Shown: positions 54,703 to 64,000 of the stretch, piece by piece | How the letters are laid out: each line of letters begins with the position of its first letter | Position numbering within the stretch: position 1 is the stretch's first letter | From: Serratia rubidaea | Lineage (GTDB): Bacteria; Pseudomonadota; Gammaproteobacteria; Enterobacterales; Enterobacteriaceae | DNA length: 64,000 nucleotides | Direction of reading: 5' to 3' | Assembly: GCA_901472405.1 (NCBI GenBank) | Contig: LR590463.1 | Coordinates: 3,906,001 to 3,970,000, forward strand | Notes under the pieces: generated by a model | Database searches by the model: none | Told to the model about the DNA's origin: nothing | The model's input: only the letters and a program-made list of their open reading frames with translations | Translations under genes and position numbers: made by a program

Positions 54703-55801
54703 TCATAACCCGGCTTTCAAACTTGCCTCAATGAATTTATCCAGGTCGCCATCCAATACGGCCTGCGTGTTACGCGTTTCTACGCTGGTGCGCAAATCCT
54801 TGATCCGGGAGTCATCCAGCACATAAGAGCGGATTTGGCTGCCCCAACCGATATCGGACTTGTTGTCTTCCATCGCCTGCTTATCAGCATTTTTCTTCTG
54901 CATCTCGAATTCATACAGCTTCGCTCTCAGCTGTTTGAATGCCTGATCCTTGTTTTTATGCTGTGAGCGGTCGTTCTGGCACTGCACCACGATGTTGGTC
55001 GGCAGGTGGGTAATACGCACCGCAGACTCGGTTTTGTTCACGTGCTGGCCGCCCGCGCCGGAAGCGCGGTAAACGTCGATGCGCAGATCCGCCGGATTGA
55101 TTTCGATATCAATATTGTCGTCCACTTCCGGGTAAACAAACACCGAACTGAACGAGGTGTGGCGACGACCGCCGGAATCGAACGGGCTCTTGCGCACCAG
55201 GCGGTGAACGCCGGTTTCAGTACGCAACCAGCCAAAGGCGTAGTCGCCAATAATCTTGATGGTGGCGGACTTGATCCCCGCGACGTCACCGTCAGACTCT
55301 TCGATAATTTCGGTTTTAAAGCCCTTGTCCTCGGCCCAGCGCAGGTACATGCGCAGCAGCATGCTGGCCCAGTCCTGCGCCTCAGTACCGCCTGACCCGG
55401 CCTGAATGTCCAGGTAGCAGTCGGCGCTGTCGTATTCTCCGGAGAACATACGACGAAATTCTAGTTGTTCCAGCTTGACGATCAGTTGATCAAGCTCAAC
55501 CACGGCTTCGTTAAAGGTTTCTTCATCGTCGGCTTCCACCGCCAGCTCCAGCAGGCCGAGGACGTCTTCCTCACCCTGTTGCAGACCGTCGATGGTCTCA
55601 ACAATGGCTTCGAGCGCCGAGCGCTCTTTACCCAGCGCCTGTGCGCGCTCAGGCTCATTCCACACGTCCGGCTGCTCCAGCTCGGCGTTTACTTCTTCCA
55701 GGCGTTCTTTCTTGGCATCATAGTCAAAGATACCCCCTAAGAACGGCGGTACGCTCAGACAGGTCCTGAATACGGTTTTTTACCGGATTAATTTCAAACA
55801 T
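54703..55801 (-). CDS. prfB: Peptide chain release factor 2, programmed +1 frameshift
   Basis: RF2 reads UAA/UGA stops. The first 25 codons ([20 protein letters not shown]...) end in CTT TGA C (TGA at 55724-55726) preceded by the Shine-Dalgarno-like AGGGGG (55733-55738). This is the classic autoregulatory +1 frameshift site: scarce RF2 stalls at TGA, slips, and continues as [11 protein letters not shown]. The main part keeps the GGQ loop ([15 protein letters not shown]) and the SPF stop-codon reader ([14 protein letters not shown]). Total 365 residues. It lies 205 bases past recJ. Confidence 0.98.
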
Positions 55802-55970
55802 GGTTTTTCGCGTTCTTTCGTTAGAGGTTGTATATCCCCCGGCAAGGGAGCCGGCGCAATGCGGCGTGAACCAGAGAGAATATAGGCGACCCAATCGCCA
55901 TAGAACCGTTAATTCTAACGGATCCAGACCACAGTTTATAGCGTTTATCCAGGGAAAAGTAAGGGGCGCC

Positions 55971-55993
55971 GTGCGGCGCCCCTGGATGTTATC
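55971..55993 (-). terminator. Hairpin between recJ and prfB
   Basis: AGGGGCGCC-N4-GGCGCCCCT is a perfect 9-bp stem 13 bases past the recJ stop, followed leftwards by TTACTTTTC. It may end part of the dsbC-recJ transcript. Confidence 0.55.
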
Positions 55994-56005
55994 TTTTGCT
56001 GCGCC

Positions 56006-57742
56006 TCAGCGCGGCCACAGGTGCTGAATCAGCAGCTGCACGCTGCGGTTGCCGCGGAATTCGTTGACGTCCAGCTTATAAGCCAGCTCGACTTCTCGCA
56101 CGCTGCTGTCCGGCCACAGCGTGGTGTCCACGTTGAACGCAATGCCGTCCAACAGCGGGCCGCCGCCCAGTGGCTCCACCATCAGCTTGAGGTGCTTCTC
56201 GCCCACCAGCCGCTGCTGCAGAATGCGGAACTTGCCGTCGAACGTCGGCTCCGGGAACGCCTGCCCCCACGGCCCGCCTTCGCGCAGCAGCTCCGCCGTT
56301 TCCAGCGTCAGCTCCTGCATCGCCAGTTCACCGTCGGACCAGATTACGCCCTCCAGCATCGCCGGATCGAGCCACTCGCCCACCAGTTCGCCAAAGCGCT
56401 GGCGAAACTCGTCAAAGCGCGCCTCTTCCAGCGACAGGCCGGCGGCCATCGCGTGTCCGCCGAACTTCATCATCAGCCCGGGGTTCAGCGTGTCCAGCCG
56501 CTCCAGCGCATCGCGCATATGCAGGCCGGCAATCGAGCGGCCGGAGCCTTTCAGAATGCCGTCGCCCGCCGGTGCGAACGCGATCACCGGGCGGTGAAAA
56601 CGCTCTTTGATGCGCGAGGCCAAAATGCCGACCACGCCCTGATGCCACTCCGGATGGTACATCGCCAGGCCGTAAGGCAGAGCCGTGCTGCTGCGCTCCA
56701 GCTGGTCGCACAGCTGCAGCGCTTCAACCTGCATGCCCTGCTCTATCTCGCGGCGCGTTTGGTTCAGCGCGTCCAGATCGTTAGCCAGCATGCGCGCCTG
56801 CGCAATGTCGTCGCTCAGCAGCAGCGCCACGCCGATCGACATGTCGTCCAGCCGCCCCGCCGCATTCAGCCGCGGCCCGAGGGCAAAGCCCAGATCGTTG
56901 GCCGCCAGGTTGCGCGCCTCGCGGTTGGCCACCTCCAGCAGCGCGCGGATACCGGGCCGACACTTGCCAGCGCGAATGCGGTTAAGCCCCTGATACACCA
57001 GAATACGGTTATTGGCATCGAGCGGCACCACGTCGGCCACGGTGCCTAACGCCACCAGATCCAGCAGTTCGGCCAGATTCGGCATCGCCAGCGCGCGCTG
57101 TTCGAACCAGCCGCTGTCACGCAGCCGGGCGCGCAGCGCCAGCATCAGATAGAACGCGACGCCGACGCCGGCCAGCGCCTTCGACGGAAACGCACAGCCG
57201 CGCAGGTTGGGGTTGACGATCGCCTCGGCCGCCGGCAGCGTCTCGCCCGGCAGGTGGTGATCGGTCACCAGCACCTGTATGCCTTTGGCATGCGCTACCT
57301 CAACGCCGGCATGGGAAGAGATGCCGTTATCCACGGTGACGATCAGCTCGGCGCCGCGCGCCGCCGCCTGCTCCACCACTTCCGGGCTCAGGCCGTAGCC
57401 GTCCTCAAAGCGGTTCGGCACCAGATACTGCACGTCGCCGCCGCCCATGCTGCGCAGCGCCAGCGCCGTCAGCGCGGTGCTGGTGGCGCCGTCGGCGTCA
57501 AAATCGCCGACGATCATAATGCGCCGGCCGTCCGCCAGCGCCTGCTGCAGAATATCCACCGCCGCGTCGATGCCGTCCAGCTGTTGCCACGGCAGCATGC
57601 CTTTGACGCTGCGTTCCAGTTCCCGCTCTTCGCTGACCCCGCGCAGCGCATACAGCCGGCGCAGCAAAGGGTGCAGCTGAGCGGAAAGCTGCACGTCGCC
57701 CACCGCCTCACGGCGGCGTAATTGGGTTTTAATAATACTCAC
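56006..57742 (-). CDS. recJ: Single-strand-specific 5'-3' exonuclease RecJ
   Basis: RecJ degrades single-stranded DNA 5' to 3' in recombination and mismatch repair. The 578-residue protein has the DHH-family metal motifs: GDFDADGATSTAL (motif I), VTVDNGISSHAGV, VTDHHLPGETLPAAE (DHH) and a C-terminal DHHA1 part GRSIAGLHMRDALE with KFGGHAMAAGLSL. It matches E. coli RecJ (577) throughout. It follows dsbC by 6 bp. Confidence 0.98.
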   Translation of the reverse strand: MSIIKTQLRRREAVGDVQLSAQLHPLLRRLYALRGVSEERELERSVKGMLPWQQLDGIDAAVDILQQALADGRRIMIVGDFDADGATSTALTALALRSMGGGDVQYLVPNRFEDGYGLSPEVVEQAAARGAELIVTVDNGISSHAGVEVAHAKGIQVLVTDHHLPGETLPAAEAIVNPNLRGCAFPSKALAGVGVAFYLMLALRARLRDSGWFEQRALAMPNLAELLDLVALGTVADVVPLDANNRILVYQGLNRIRAGKCRPGIRALLEVANREARNLAANDLGFALGPRLNAAGRLDDMSIGVALLLSDDIAQARMLANDLDALNQTRREIEQGMQVEALQLCDQLERSSTALPYGLAMYHPEWHQGVVGILASRIKERFHRPVIAFAPAGDGILKGSGRSIAGLHMRDALERLDTLNPGLMMKFGGHAMAAGLSLEEARFDEFRQRFGELVGEWLDPAMLEGVIWSDGELAMQELTLETAELLREGGPWGQAFPEPTFDGKFRILQQRLVGEKHLKLMVEPLGGGPLLDGIAFNVDTTLWPDSSVREVELAYKLDVNEFRGNRSVQLLIQHLWPR

Positions 57743-57748
57743 CGGCCA

Positions 57749-58465
57749 TTAACCGCCGGCTTGCAGCGCGGCCTGATGCGCGTCCAGCATCGCCGCCATC
57801 TCTTTCGGCCCCTGATAGCCCGGGATCACCATGCCGTTCTGCAGGATGATGGCCGGCGTCCCCTGGATGCCGAACTGCACGCCCAGCTCGTAATGTTTGC
57901 TGATATCGGTTTTGCAGGTCGCCGGCGACACCGCGTCGCCCTTCATCGCCGCGTCAAACGCCTTGGCCTTATCGGCGGTGCACCAGATAGACTGCATGTC
58001 TTTTTCCGCCTGGGAGTTCAGCCCCTGACGCGGGAACGCCAGGTAACGCACGGTGATGCCCAGATCGTTATACTCTTTCATCTGCTGATGCAGCTTGTGG
58101 CAGTAGCCGCAGGTGATATCGGTAAACACGGTGATCACGTGTTTTTCCTTCGCCGCCTTGTAGACGATCATCTGGTCTTTCAGCGCGTCCAGCTTGCTGC
58201 CCAGCAGCTTATTGGTCACGTTTACCGGCTCTTTGCCGCTGACGTCATACAGCGGCCCCTGCAGCACGTGCTTACCGTCTTCGGAGACGTACAGCACGCC
58301 GCTGTCGGTCAGCACGGTTTTCAGCCCCGCCACCGGGGAGGGTTGAACGTCAGCCTGCTTGATGCCCAGGCTGCCCAGCGCCGATTTGATCGCCGCATCG
58401 TCGGCATGTGCGGAACCGGTCACCGAAGCCACCAGCAGGGAGAGCAGCATTAAACCTTTTTTCAT
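57749..58465 (-). CDS. dsbC: Periplasmic disulfide isomerase DsbC
   Basis: DsbC reshuffles wrong disulfides in periplasmic proteins and is kept reduced by DsbD. The 238-residue protein has a signal peptide (to SAHA), an N-terminal dimerisation domain, and a thioredoxin domain with CGYC in FTDITCGYCHKLHQQ and cis-Pro in GTPAIILQN. The additional Cys pair (IWCTADK, ATCKTD) is conserved. It lies between xerD and recJ as in E. coli. It could also act on the Cys-rich peptide of this window. Confidence 0.98.
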   Translation of the reverse strand: MKKGLMLLSLLVASVTGSAHADDAAIKSALGSLGIKQADVQPSPVAGLKTVLTDSGVLYVSEDGKHVLQGPLYDVSGKEPVNVTNKLLGSKLDALKDQMIVYKAAKEKHVITVFTDITCGYCHKLHQQMKEYNDLGITVRYLAFPRQGLNSQAEKDMQSIWCTADKAKAFDAAMKGDAVSPATCKTDISKHYELGVQFGIQGTPAIILQNGMVIPGYQGPKEMAAMLDAHQAALQAGG

Positions 58466-58492
58466 TCTTCCATTCCTTTCGAACCCGGTGCC

Positions 58493-59392
58493 TCAGGCGC
58501 GCGGGTGATGCTGTTGATGTAGCTGTTTCAGTCGTTCGGTTGCTACATGCGTGTAAATTTGCGTCGTGGAGAGGTCGCTATGCCCCAGCAACATTTGTAC
58601 GACACGTAAATCTGCGCCATGGTTCAGCAGATGGGTGGCGAACGCGTGGCGCAACACGTGCGGAGACAGACGTTCGCTGTCGATGCCGGCTAGGATCGCA
58701 TAGTGTTTGATACGATGCCAGAAGGTCTGCCGGGTCATTTGCTTGCAGCGCTGGCTGGGGAACAGCACGTCGAGCGCCTGCCCGTTCACCAACCACGGCC
58801 GGCCGTGTTCAAGATAATTTTCGATCCAGTACACCGCCTCTTCGCCCAGCGGCACCAGCCGCTCTTTGTCGCCCTTGCCGATCACCCGCACCACGCCCTG
58901 GCGCAGGCTGACGTCGCTGATGCTCAGGCCGACCAGTTCGGACACCCGCAGGCCGGTGGCGTACAGCACTTCCAGCATCGCCTTGTCGCGCAGCTCCAGC
59001 GGCTGATCGACGCACGGCGCCTGCAGCAGCGCATCGACCTGCGCCTCGCTCAGGTCTTTCGGCAGGCGCTGCGGCAGCTTGGGCGAGGCCAACTGCGCGG
59101 TCGGGTCGTCGGCGCGCTGCTTTTCCCGATACAGATATTGGAACAGCCGCCGCATGGCGCTCAGCAGCCGCGCGGAGCTGCTCGCCTTATAGCCGCCTTC
59201 CACCCGTTCGGCCAGAAACGCCTGCAGGTCCAGCGCCTCGGCGTCCAGCAGGGTGCGGCCGCGCCCGGCCAGCCAGGCCGTCAGCGCCTGCAGATCCAGA
59301 CGATAAGAGGCGAGCGTATTCTCAGCCAGATTACGTTCCAGCCACAGCGCATCTAAAAATTGCTCAACCAGCGCATTCTCCTGCCGTTGCAC
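58493..59392 (-). CDS. xerD: Site-specific tyrosine recombinase XerD
   Basis: XerD with XerC resolves chromosome dimers at dif, activated by FtsK. The 299-residue protein has the N-terminal core-binding domain and catalytic residues: Arg in [12 protein letters not shown], Lys in [33 protein letters not shown] and Tyr in [10 protein letters not shown]. It begins the leftward xerD-dsbC-recJ-prfB-lysS group. Confidence 0.98.
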   Translation of the reverse strand: MQRQENALVEQFLDALWLERNLAENTLASYRLDLQALTAWLAGRGRTLLDAEALDLQAFLAERVEGGYKASSSARLLSAMRRLFQYLYREKQRADDPTAQLASPKLPQRLPKDLSEAQVDALLQAPCVDQPLELRDKAMLEVLYATGLRVSELVGLSISDVSLRQGVVRVIGKGDKERLVPLGEEAVYWIENYLEHGRPWLVNGQALDVLFPSQRCKQMTRQTFWHRIKHYAILAGIDSERLSPHVLRHAFATHLLNHGADLRVVQMLLGHSDLSTTQIYTHVATERLKQLHQQHHPRA

Positions 59393-59483
59393 GCCAACCC
59401 CTCTTGATTTGATTCAACCTGAGGCATTATGCCTTATGGTACACTGGTTGCAATTCCATGAACGGCAACATAACGGTTTAAAC

Positions 59484-60002
59484 ATGAAGATTGGTCTGTT
59501 TTACGGCTCCAGCACCTGCTACACCGAAATGGCGGCGGAAAAAATCCGTGAAATTCTGGGTGAGGATCTGGTCGACCTGCATAATCTGAAAGACGTCTCC
59601 CCCACGCTGATGGAAGACTATTCCGTACTGATTCTCGGCATCCCGACCTGGGACTTCGGCGAGCTGCAGGAGGACTGGGAAGCGGTCTGGCCGCAACTCG
59701 CCACGCTCGATCTGAAAGGTAAAATCGTCGCCATGTACGGCATGGGCGACCAGTTCGGCTACGGCGAATGGTTCCTCGACGCGCTGGGCATGCTGCACGA
59801 TCACCTGAAACCGCTCGGCGTACAGTTTATCGGCTTCTGGCCGACCGACGGTTTTGAGTTCACCAGCCCGAAACCGCTGGCCGCCGACGGCAAACGCTTC
59901 GTCGGCCTGGCGCTGGATGATGTCAACCAATATGAGATGAGTGAAGATCGTCTGCAGCAATGGTGCGAACAGATCCTGTTGGAGATGGAACCGCTATTGT
60001 AA
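59484..60002 (+). CDS. fldB: Flavodoxin 2
   Basis: This 172-residue FMN electron carrier starts [20 protein letters not shown] at ATG 59484, with the phosphate-binding loop at GSSTCYTE. The isoalloxazine-binding loops [11 protein letters not shown] and [13 protein letters not shown] are intact. Cysteine in the P-loop is a FldB feature. It is divergent from xerD with a 91-bp gap, as in E. coli. Upstream in-frame codons to 59409 lack a ribosome site. Confidence 0.97.
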   Translation: MKIGLFYGSSTCYTEMAAEKIREILGEDLVDLHNLKDVSPTLMEDYSVLILGIPTWDFGELQEDWEAVWPQLATLDLKGKIVAMYGMGDQFGYGEWFLDALGMLHDHLKPLGVQFIGFWPTDGFEFTSPKPLAADGKRFVGLALDDVNQYEMSEDRLQQWCEQILLEMEPLL

Positions 60003-60009
60003 CCGTCGA

Positions 60010-60027
60010 GGGGCGCCTCTGCGCCCC
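60010..60027. terminator. Hairpin between fldB and cptA
   Basis: GGGGCGC-CTCT-GCGCCCC, a 7-bp GC stem between convergent genes; no clear U-tract. Confidence 0.55.
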
Positions 60028-60033
60028 CCGAAC

Positions 60034-60453
60034 CTAGCCTTCAGACTCATCCTCGGCCAGCTGCATCCGCTGGCACAACTGCCGCCACTCGGCGCTGCTG
60101 ATACAGTCCGACGCCAGCCATAGTCGGCGGCGTTTGCGCTTGCCGCTCGCCTGCAGCGTCAGCAGCATGCCGCCGCGCAGCATCCAGGGGCGACGGGCCA
60201 GCCGCCACTCCTTGCCCTGCCAAATCACCCGCTGCGGCGCGGAAAGCAGGCGCAGCTCCCCCTGACGCGAAGCAATACGCGTCTGACTGCGAATACATTC
60301 GAAAACCACCAGCGTCAGCAGCAACAGCCAGATCGGGTCGTAACTTTCCGGCCACGGCGAGATCAGAATCAGCAGTATCAGCGCGCCATGCGCCAACAGC
60401 GAGACAAGCTGAGTACGCCAGGAGATGCGGACATCACATCGCCACTGGGCCAC
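60034..60453 (-). CDS. cptA: YgfX/CptA family membrane protein
   Basis: This 139-residue protein has two N-terminal helices ([18 protein letters not shown] and [17 protein letters not shown]) and a basic C-terminal domain with Trp-rich segments. YgfX/CptA was described as a toxin of cell-division proteins in E. coli; in Serratia, YgfX was linked with SdhE and pigment regulation. It overlaps sdhE by 20 bp, matching the usual ygfYX operon. Confidence 0.92.
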   Translation of the reverse strand: MAQWRCDVRISWRTQLVSLLAHGALILLILISPWPESYDPIWLLLLTLVVFECIRSQTRIASRQGELRLLSAPQRVIWQGKEWRLARRPWMLRGGMLLTLQASGKRKRRRLWLASDCISSAEWRQLCQRMQLAEDESEG

Positions 60454-60700
60454 GATCTTTATTTCGCGTCTGGATCAGCGTCACCATTCTTTGCAGTTCG
60501 GCGTCCTGCGGGGCGCCATGATTCATCAGCCAGTTAAACAGATCGGGATCGTCGCTCTGCAGCAGACGCACGAACAGCGCCTTGTCGTCGTCGCTCAATG
60601 AATCGTACTCATGCTCGAAAAACGGCATGATGGAGATGTCCAGTTCACGCATTCCCCGGCGGCAAGCCCAGTGAATACGCGCTTTGTTATTAATATCCAT
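60434..60700 (-). CDS. sdhE: FAD assembly factor SdhE
   Basis: SdhE helps attach FAD covalently to succinate dehydrogenase and fumarate reductase. The 88-residue protein has the key RGxxE motif in [15 protein letters not shown] and the helical bundle residues ([20 protein letters not shown]). It was characterised first in Serratia. It is the first gene of the sdhE-cptA pair and faces ygfZ across a 339-bp intergenic region. Confidence 0.96.
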   Translation of the reverse strand: MDINNKARIHWACRRGMRELDISIMPFFEHEYDSLSDDDKALFVRLLQSDDPDLFNWLMNHGAPQDAELQRMVTLIQTRNKDRGPVAM

Positions 60701-61039
60701 GTTGTTATGACCAACCTCTGTTCAGCGTGGCAAAGCCAGCATAGGGTTCAACCGACACACCGTATGGCAACACACGCGCAATATAATTCCGTCGGCTCAC
60801 GAACGATGTGCAAGGGTAGCATGAGCCATAAACGTATAGAGTAACAATTTGACATACACGGCGGGAAGAATGTTAGCGCGAAATGTCAAAAAAAGCGCTG
60901 CGGCGGAATAACTGTTTGCAAAGCCTGCGCCCTCTTTTACCATGGAGGAACGACTCTTTCAGGCACGCTGGATATCCGGCATCATGCGACGGCCGCCGCG
61001 GTGAACCCGGCCGGATATAACGTAAATCAGGAACCGACT
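60701..61039. other. Divergent intergenic region, sdhE/ygfZ
   Basis: 339 bp with no convincing gene. It must contain both divergent promoters. AGGA lies upstream of the ygfZ ATG. Confidence 0.55.
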
Positions 61040-62032
61040 ATGACGTTCACGACTCCTTTTCCACCTCGTCAGCCTTCCGCCTCTTCCCATCTGCCATTGA
61101 CGCTGATTTCGCTGGAAGACTGGGCGCTGGTGACGATGAATGGCCCCGACACGGTGAAATACCTGCAGGGGCAGGTTACCGCCGACGTTGAGGCGCTGGC
61201 GGACGACCAGCACGTTCTCTGCGCGCACTGCGACGCCAAGGGAAAAATGTGGAGCAACCTGCGCCTGTTCCGGCGCGGTGAGGGCTTCGCCTATCTGGAG
61301 CGCCGCAGCCTGCTGGACAGCCAGCTGGCGGAGATCAAAAAATATGCGGTGTTCTCAAAAGTGACCATCGCCGCCGATAATGACGTGGTGCTGCTCGGCG
61401 TGGCCGGCTTCCAGGCGCGCGCCGCGCTGGCGGACGTCTTCAGCCAGCTGCCCGATGCGCAGCATCCGGTGGCGCAGGACGGTGACACCACGCTGCTGCA
61501 CTTCAGCCAGCCGGCGGAGCGCTTTCTGCTGGTCACCAGCGCGGCGGTCGCCGAACGGCTGGTCAGCCGCTTGCAGCAGCAGGCCGAACAAAACGACAGC
61601 CGTCAGTGGCTGACGCTGGATATCGAAGCTGGCTATCCGATTATCGACGCGGCCACCAGCGCGCAGCTGATCCCGCAGGCCACCAACCTGCAGGCGCTGG
61701 ACGGCATCAGCTTCAGCAAAGGCTGCTATACCGGTCAGGAAATGGTGGCGCGCGCCAAGTTCCGCGGCGCCAACAAGCGCGCGCTGTACTGGCTGGCGGG
61801 GAAAGGCAGCCGGGTGCCGGCCGCGGCGGACGATCTGGAACTGCAGCTGGGGGAGAACTGGCGCCGTACCGGCACCGTGCTGGCCGCCAGCCAGCTGGCC
61901 GACGGTACGCTGTGGGTGCAGGCAGTGTTGAATAATGACCTGGAGGCGGACAGCACGCTGCGGCTGCGCGAGGACGCCGGCGGCGAGCTCAGCATCATGC
62001 CGCTGCCTTACTCGCTGGTCGAAGAGAAGTAA
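61040..62032 (+). CDS. ygfZ: YgfZ, tRNA-modifying/Fe-S repair factor
   Basis: This 330-residue folate-binding protein of the GcvT family maintains certain Fe-S enzymes such as MiaB. The hallmark KGCYTGQE motif with its Cys is present ([20 protein letters not shown]), as is the conserved [21 protein letters not shown] start at ATG 61040 (AGGA upstream); a longer frame from 61001 lacks support. It is divergent from sdhE and convergent with trhA, as in E. coli. Confidence 0.96.
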   Translation: MTFTTPFPPRQPSASSHLPLTLISLEDWALVTMNGPDTVKYLQGQVTADVEALADDQHVLCAHCDAKGKMWSNLRLFRRGEGFAYLERRSLLDSQLAEIKKYAVFSKVTIAADNDVVLLGVAGFQARAALADVFSQLPDAQHPVAQDGDTTLLHFSQPAERFLLVTSAAVAERLVSRLQQQAEQNDSRQWLTLDIEAGYPIIDAATSAQLIPQATNLQALDGISFSKGCYTGQEMVARAKFRGANKRALYWLAGKGSRVPAAADDLELQLGENWRRTGTVLAASQLADGTLWVQAVLNNDLEADSTLRLREDAGGELSIMPLPYSLVEEK

Positions 62033-62040
62033 CCCTCGCC

Positions 62041-62076
62041 CGCCCGGCCGCGTTGCTCAGTGCGCGCGGCCGGGCG
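62041..62076. terminator. Bidirectional hairpin between ygfZ and trhA
   Basis: A perfect 12-bp GC stem (CGCCCGGCCGCG with CGCGGCCGGGCG) and a 12-nt loop between convergent genes. Confidence 0.65.
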
Positions 62077-62086
62077 GCAAACCACC

Positions 62087-62767
62087 TCAGACGTACAGAT
62101 AGATCGCCATAAAGTGGCACACGCTGCCGCCCAGCACGAAGGCGTGCCAGATGGCGTGCCCGAAGCGCCAGCGCTTGGAAGCGTAAAAAATCACCCCCAG
62201 GCTGTACACCACCCCGCCGACCGCCAGCAGCGTCACGCCGCCGATATCCAGCCGTGTCGCCAACTGGTAGATAACGATCAGCGACAGCCAGCCCATGGTC
62301 AGATAGGTCACCAGCGACAGCGCCTCAAAGCGGTGGGCGAACGCCAGCTTGAACAACACGCCGAGCAGCGCCATGCCCCAGATAACCGCCATCAGCCCAC
62401 GCGCCAGCGGCGACCCCAGCCCCACCAGCAGAAAAGGCGTATAGGTGCCGGCAATCAGCAGGTAAATCGCACAGTGGTCAAATTTTTTCAGCCAGTGTTT
62501 GGCCTTCTGATGAGGAATGGCGTGGTACAGCGTTGAGGCCAGGTACAGCAGGATCATGCTGCCGCCGTACAGGCTGTAGCTGGTGATCGCCGTCGCGCCG
62601 GCGCCGGTGTCGATCGCCTGGCCAAGCAGCAGCACCAGGCCGACGATGCCAAAGACCAAACCAATGCCGTGACTGACGCTGTTGGCGATCTCTTCCGCCC
62701 ATGGATAGGCTGATTTCGCCGTATTTTCCGCCTGCGTCCCGGCTTTCGCCACGTCCGTTTTACCCAT
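62087..62767 (-). CDS. trhA: Hemolysin III family membrane protein TrhA
   Basis: This 226-residue seven-helix protein of the PAQR/hemolysin III family resembles E. coli YqfA, now TrhA, involved in membrane energetics homeostasis. The His/Asp metal-site motifs are seen: [33 protein letters not shown] and the late [18 protein letters not shown]. The name hemolysin does not imply toxicity. It is monocistronic, with a 194-bp gap to the divergent HD gene. Confidence 0.93.
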   Translation of the reverse strand: MGKTDVAKAGTQAENTAKSAYPWAEEIANSVSHGIGLVFGIVGLVLLLGQAIDTGAGATAITSYSLYGGSMILLYLASTLYHAIPHQKAKHWLKKFDHCAIYLLIAGTYTPFLLVGLGSPLARGLMAVIWGMALLGVLFKLAFAHRFEALSLVTYLTMGWLSLIVIYQLATRLDIGGVTLLAVGGVVYSLGVIFYASKRWRFGHAIWHAFVLGGSVCHFMAIYLYV

Positions 62768-62961
62768 AATATTCCAGCCCTCAAAAACGTCTGCATTGCT
62801 CGCAATTAACGCAAAAGCAGCTTAACTGAGAATAATTCCAGTGTACACGTGTACGCTAAAATAAAAATGTGAACGCTTGTAACATGCTGAAAATATCGAA
62901 ATCCCCCCGACGCTGGTCTACAATCGCTGGGTTTTAACGTCACCTACACCGAGGCTGTACC

Positions 62962-63570
62962 ATGTCATCTGCCGTACCCGCATTAGAATTTGGCGCCATG
63001 ACCGAAGTCATCCGGTTCCTGATGGAAATCGACAAACTCAAAAGCGTTCAGCGCCGCACCAAGGTGCTGGGCACCCAGCGTCAGGAAAACTCCGCCGAAC
63101 ACAGCTGGCACTTCGCCATCGCCGCCATGAGCCTGGCGCCTTACGCCGGCAAGGACGTTGATATCCAGCGAGTCATCCAGATGGCGCTGCTGCATGACAT
63201 CGTTGAGATCGACGCCGGCGACGTGCTGGTGTACGACCTGGCGGCCCGCGCCGCCGTGCACGATCAGGAAGTCGCCGCCGCGCGCCGCCTGTTCGGCATG
63301 CTGCCGGAGCCACAGCGCGAGTATTTCACCGCTTTATGGCAGGAATATGAAGATGCCGAAACCGCCGACGCGCGCTTTGCGCTGGTGCTGGACCGCACCA
63401 TGCCGATGCTGATGAACCTGCATAATGAGGGGCAAAGCTGGGTGGAGAACGGCATCTCGCTGGAGCAGGTGCTGTCGCGCAACGAGACGATTGCCGAGGT
63501 CTATCCGGAGCTGTGGCAACACCTGCTGCACCACCTGCAGGACGCGCAGCGCAAAGGCTGGCTGAAGTAA
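62962..63570 (+). CDS. HD-domain phosphohydrolase, YfbR/HD_3-like
   Basis: This 202-residue helical protein has HD-family metal ligands: His in NSAEHSWHFAI, the HD pair in ALLHDIVEIDAGD and a later Asp in LVLDRTMPM. It is like 5'-deoxynucleotidases and related nucleotide phosphohydrolases in the cytoplasm. It stands alone before a hairpin. The substrate cannot be read from the sequence. Confidence 0.88.
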   Translation: MSSAVPALEFGAMTEVIRFLMEIDKLKSVQRRTKVLGTQRQENSAEHSWHFAIAAMSLAPYAGKDVDIQRVIQMALLHDIVEIDAGDVLVYDLAARAAVHDQEVAAARRLFGMLPEPQREYFTALWQEYEDAETADARFALVLDRTMPMLMNLHNEGQSWVENGISLEQVLSRNETIAEVYPELWQHLLHHLQDAQRKGWLK

Positions 63571-63575
63571 TAACG

Positions 63576-63595
63576 CGCCGGGCCTGCGCCCGGCG
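63576..63595. terminator. Bidirectional hairpin after the HD gene
   Basis: CGCCGGGC-CTGC-GCCCGGCG is a perfect 8-bp stem between convergent genes. Confidence 0.65.
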
Positions 63596-63601
63596 TCGGC
63601 A

Positions 63602-64000
63602 TTACAGCGGCTTATGGGCGGTCTCCCTGGCCGCCCACACCGCCCACAGGGTGATCAACAGCGTCAGCGTTACATAGGCCGAGATCGCCAGCGTGCTGTC
63701 ATACGATTTGTACAGCGACGTGATAATCAGCGGCGCAAAGCCGCCGCCGACAATCCCCGCCAGCGTGTAGGCCAGCGACGAACCGGCATAGCGCACGCGC
63801 GTCGGAAACTGTTCGGTGACAAACGCCGCCTGCGGGCCGTACATCGCCGCATGGATCAGCAGCCCCACCACCACCGCCAGACAGATCAGCACCGGCTGGG
63901 TGCTGTCCAGCAGCACGAAGAACACAAAGGCCCAGACGACCCCCGCCAGCGCGCCGCCGATATACACCGGCCGGCGGCCCAGACGGTCGGACAGCGCGCC
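63602..64000 (-). CDS. MFS transporter, MHS/ProP-like (5' end outside window)
   Basis: The C-terminal 132 residues of a metabolite:H+ symporter are visible. The loop GALSDRLGRRPVY is the second MFS signature, then helices VVWAFVFFVLLD, CLAVVVGLLIHAAMYGPQAA, and the family-typical FVTEQFPTRVRYAGSSLAYTLAGIVGGGFAPLI. The start lies beyond base 64000. Substrate unknown; relatives carry osmolytes, dicarboxylates or shikimate. Confidence 0.88.
   Translation of the reverse strand, partial: GALSDRLGRRPVYIGGALAGVVWAFVFFVLLDSTQPVLICLAVVVGLLIHAAMYGPQAAFVTEQFPTRVRYAGSSLAYTLAGIVGGGFAPLIITSLYKSYDSTLAISAYVTLTLLITLWAVWAARETAHKPL

Overview
The window looks like chromosome of an enterobacterium of the genus Serratia (marcescens-like). 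The coding regions are GC-rich, the housekeeping proteins are close to their Escherichia coli counterparts, and the backbone blocks lysA-lysR and ygeR ... tRNA-Gly(CCC)-lysS-prfB-recJ-dsbC-xerD-fldB-cptA-sdhE-ygfZ-trhA follow the enterobacterial order. Between them lies accessory DNA. The genus is an inference from protein similarity and gene order; no 16S gene is present.

Left arm (1-16.7 kb): a partial UxuR-like regulator; a split beta-glucoside/cellobiose PTS (EIIC, 6-phospho-beta-glucosidase and EIIB leftwards, EIIA and a LacI-type repressor rightwards) around a palindrome-rich control region; lysA/lysR; a YdhP-like MFS exporter; a LysR regulator facing a Vmh-type metallo-hydrolase; a CGWC thiol oxidoreductase; and two ABC exporters (YddA-like, YojI).

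Fimbrial island (17.2-30.0 kb): a chaperone-usher operon (fimA, chaperone, usher, tip adhesin, minor subunit) is preceded by an inverted-repeat-bounded segment of about 0.3 kb next to a FimE-like recombinase. The segment holds a strong promoter that points away from fimA in this assembly, so it looks like a fimS-type phase switch in the OFF state. Downstream are three tandem RcsB/BglJ-like LuxR regulators, a lipoprotein, and a very unusual FKBP prolyl isomerase with a tandem-repeat coiled coil. A second FimB-like recombinase closes the island.

Candidate new system (30.5-42.5 kb): one leftward, tightly overlapping operon begins with a 66-residue Cys-rich peptide carrying a double-glycine leader. 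A terminator follows, then a membrane-anchored DsbA-like oxidase, an LpxL-like acyltransferase, a C39-peptidase ABC exporter, MacA- and MacB-like proteins, an outer-membrane factor, and a small fatty-acid-type cassette (ketosynthase, MaoC-like dehydratase, ACP, ketoreductase). I read it as a disulfide-bonded, possibly acylated microcin-type system, or as a microcin locus sharing an operon with a small lipid pathway.

Right arm (42.7-64 kb): a LysR regulator with an L-lactate permease and dehydrogenase; ygeR/actS; a glutathione S-transferase; a CusSR/HprSR-like two-component system divergent from a periplasmic protein, a cytochrome b and a molybdopterin oxidoreductase, with a perfect 22-bp palindrome between them; then the conserved lysS-to-trhA block, an HD phosphohydrolase and a partial MFS transporter.

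Data-quality caution: about 18 single-base frameshifts interrupt otherwise intact genes, nearly all as one missing G or C in a short run. Correcting one base at each restores full-length proteins. They are most simply sequencing errors, and I annotate these as single genes. The prfB frameshift is the exception: it is the genuine programmed one.
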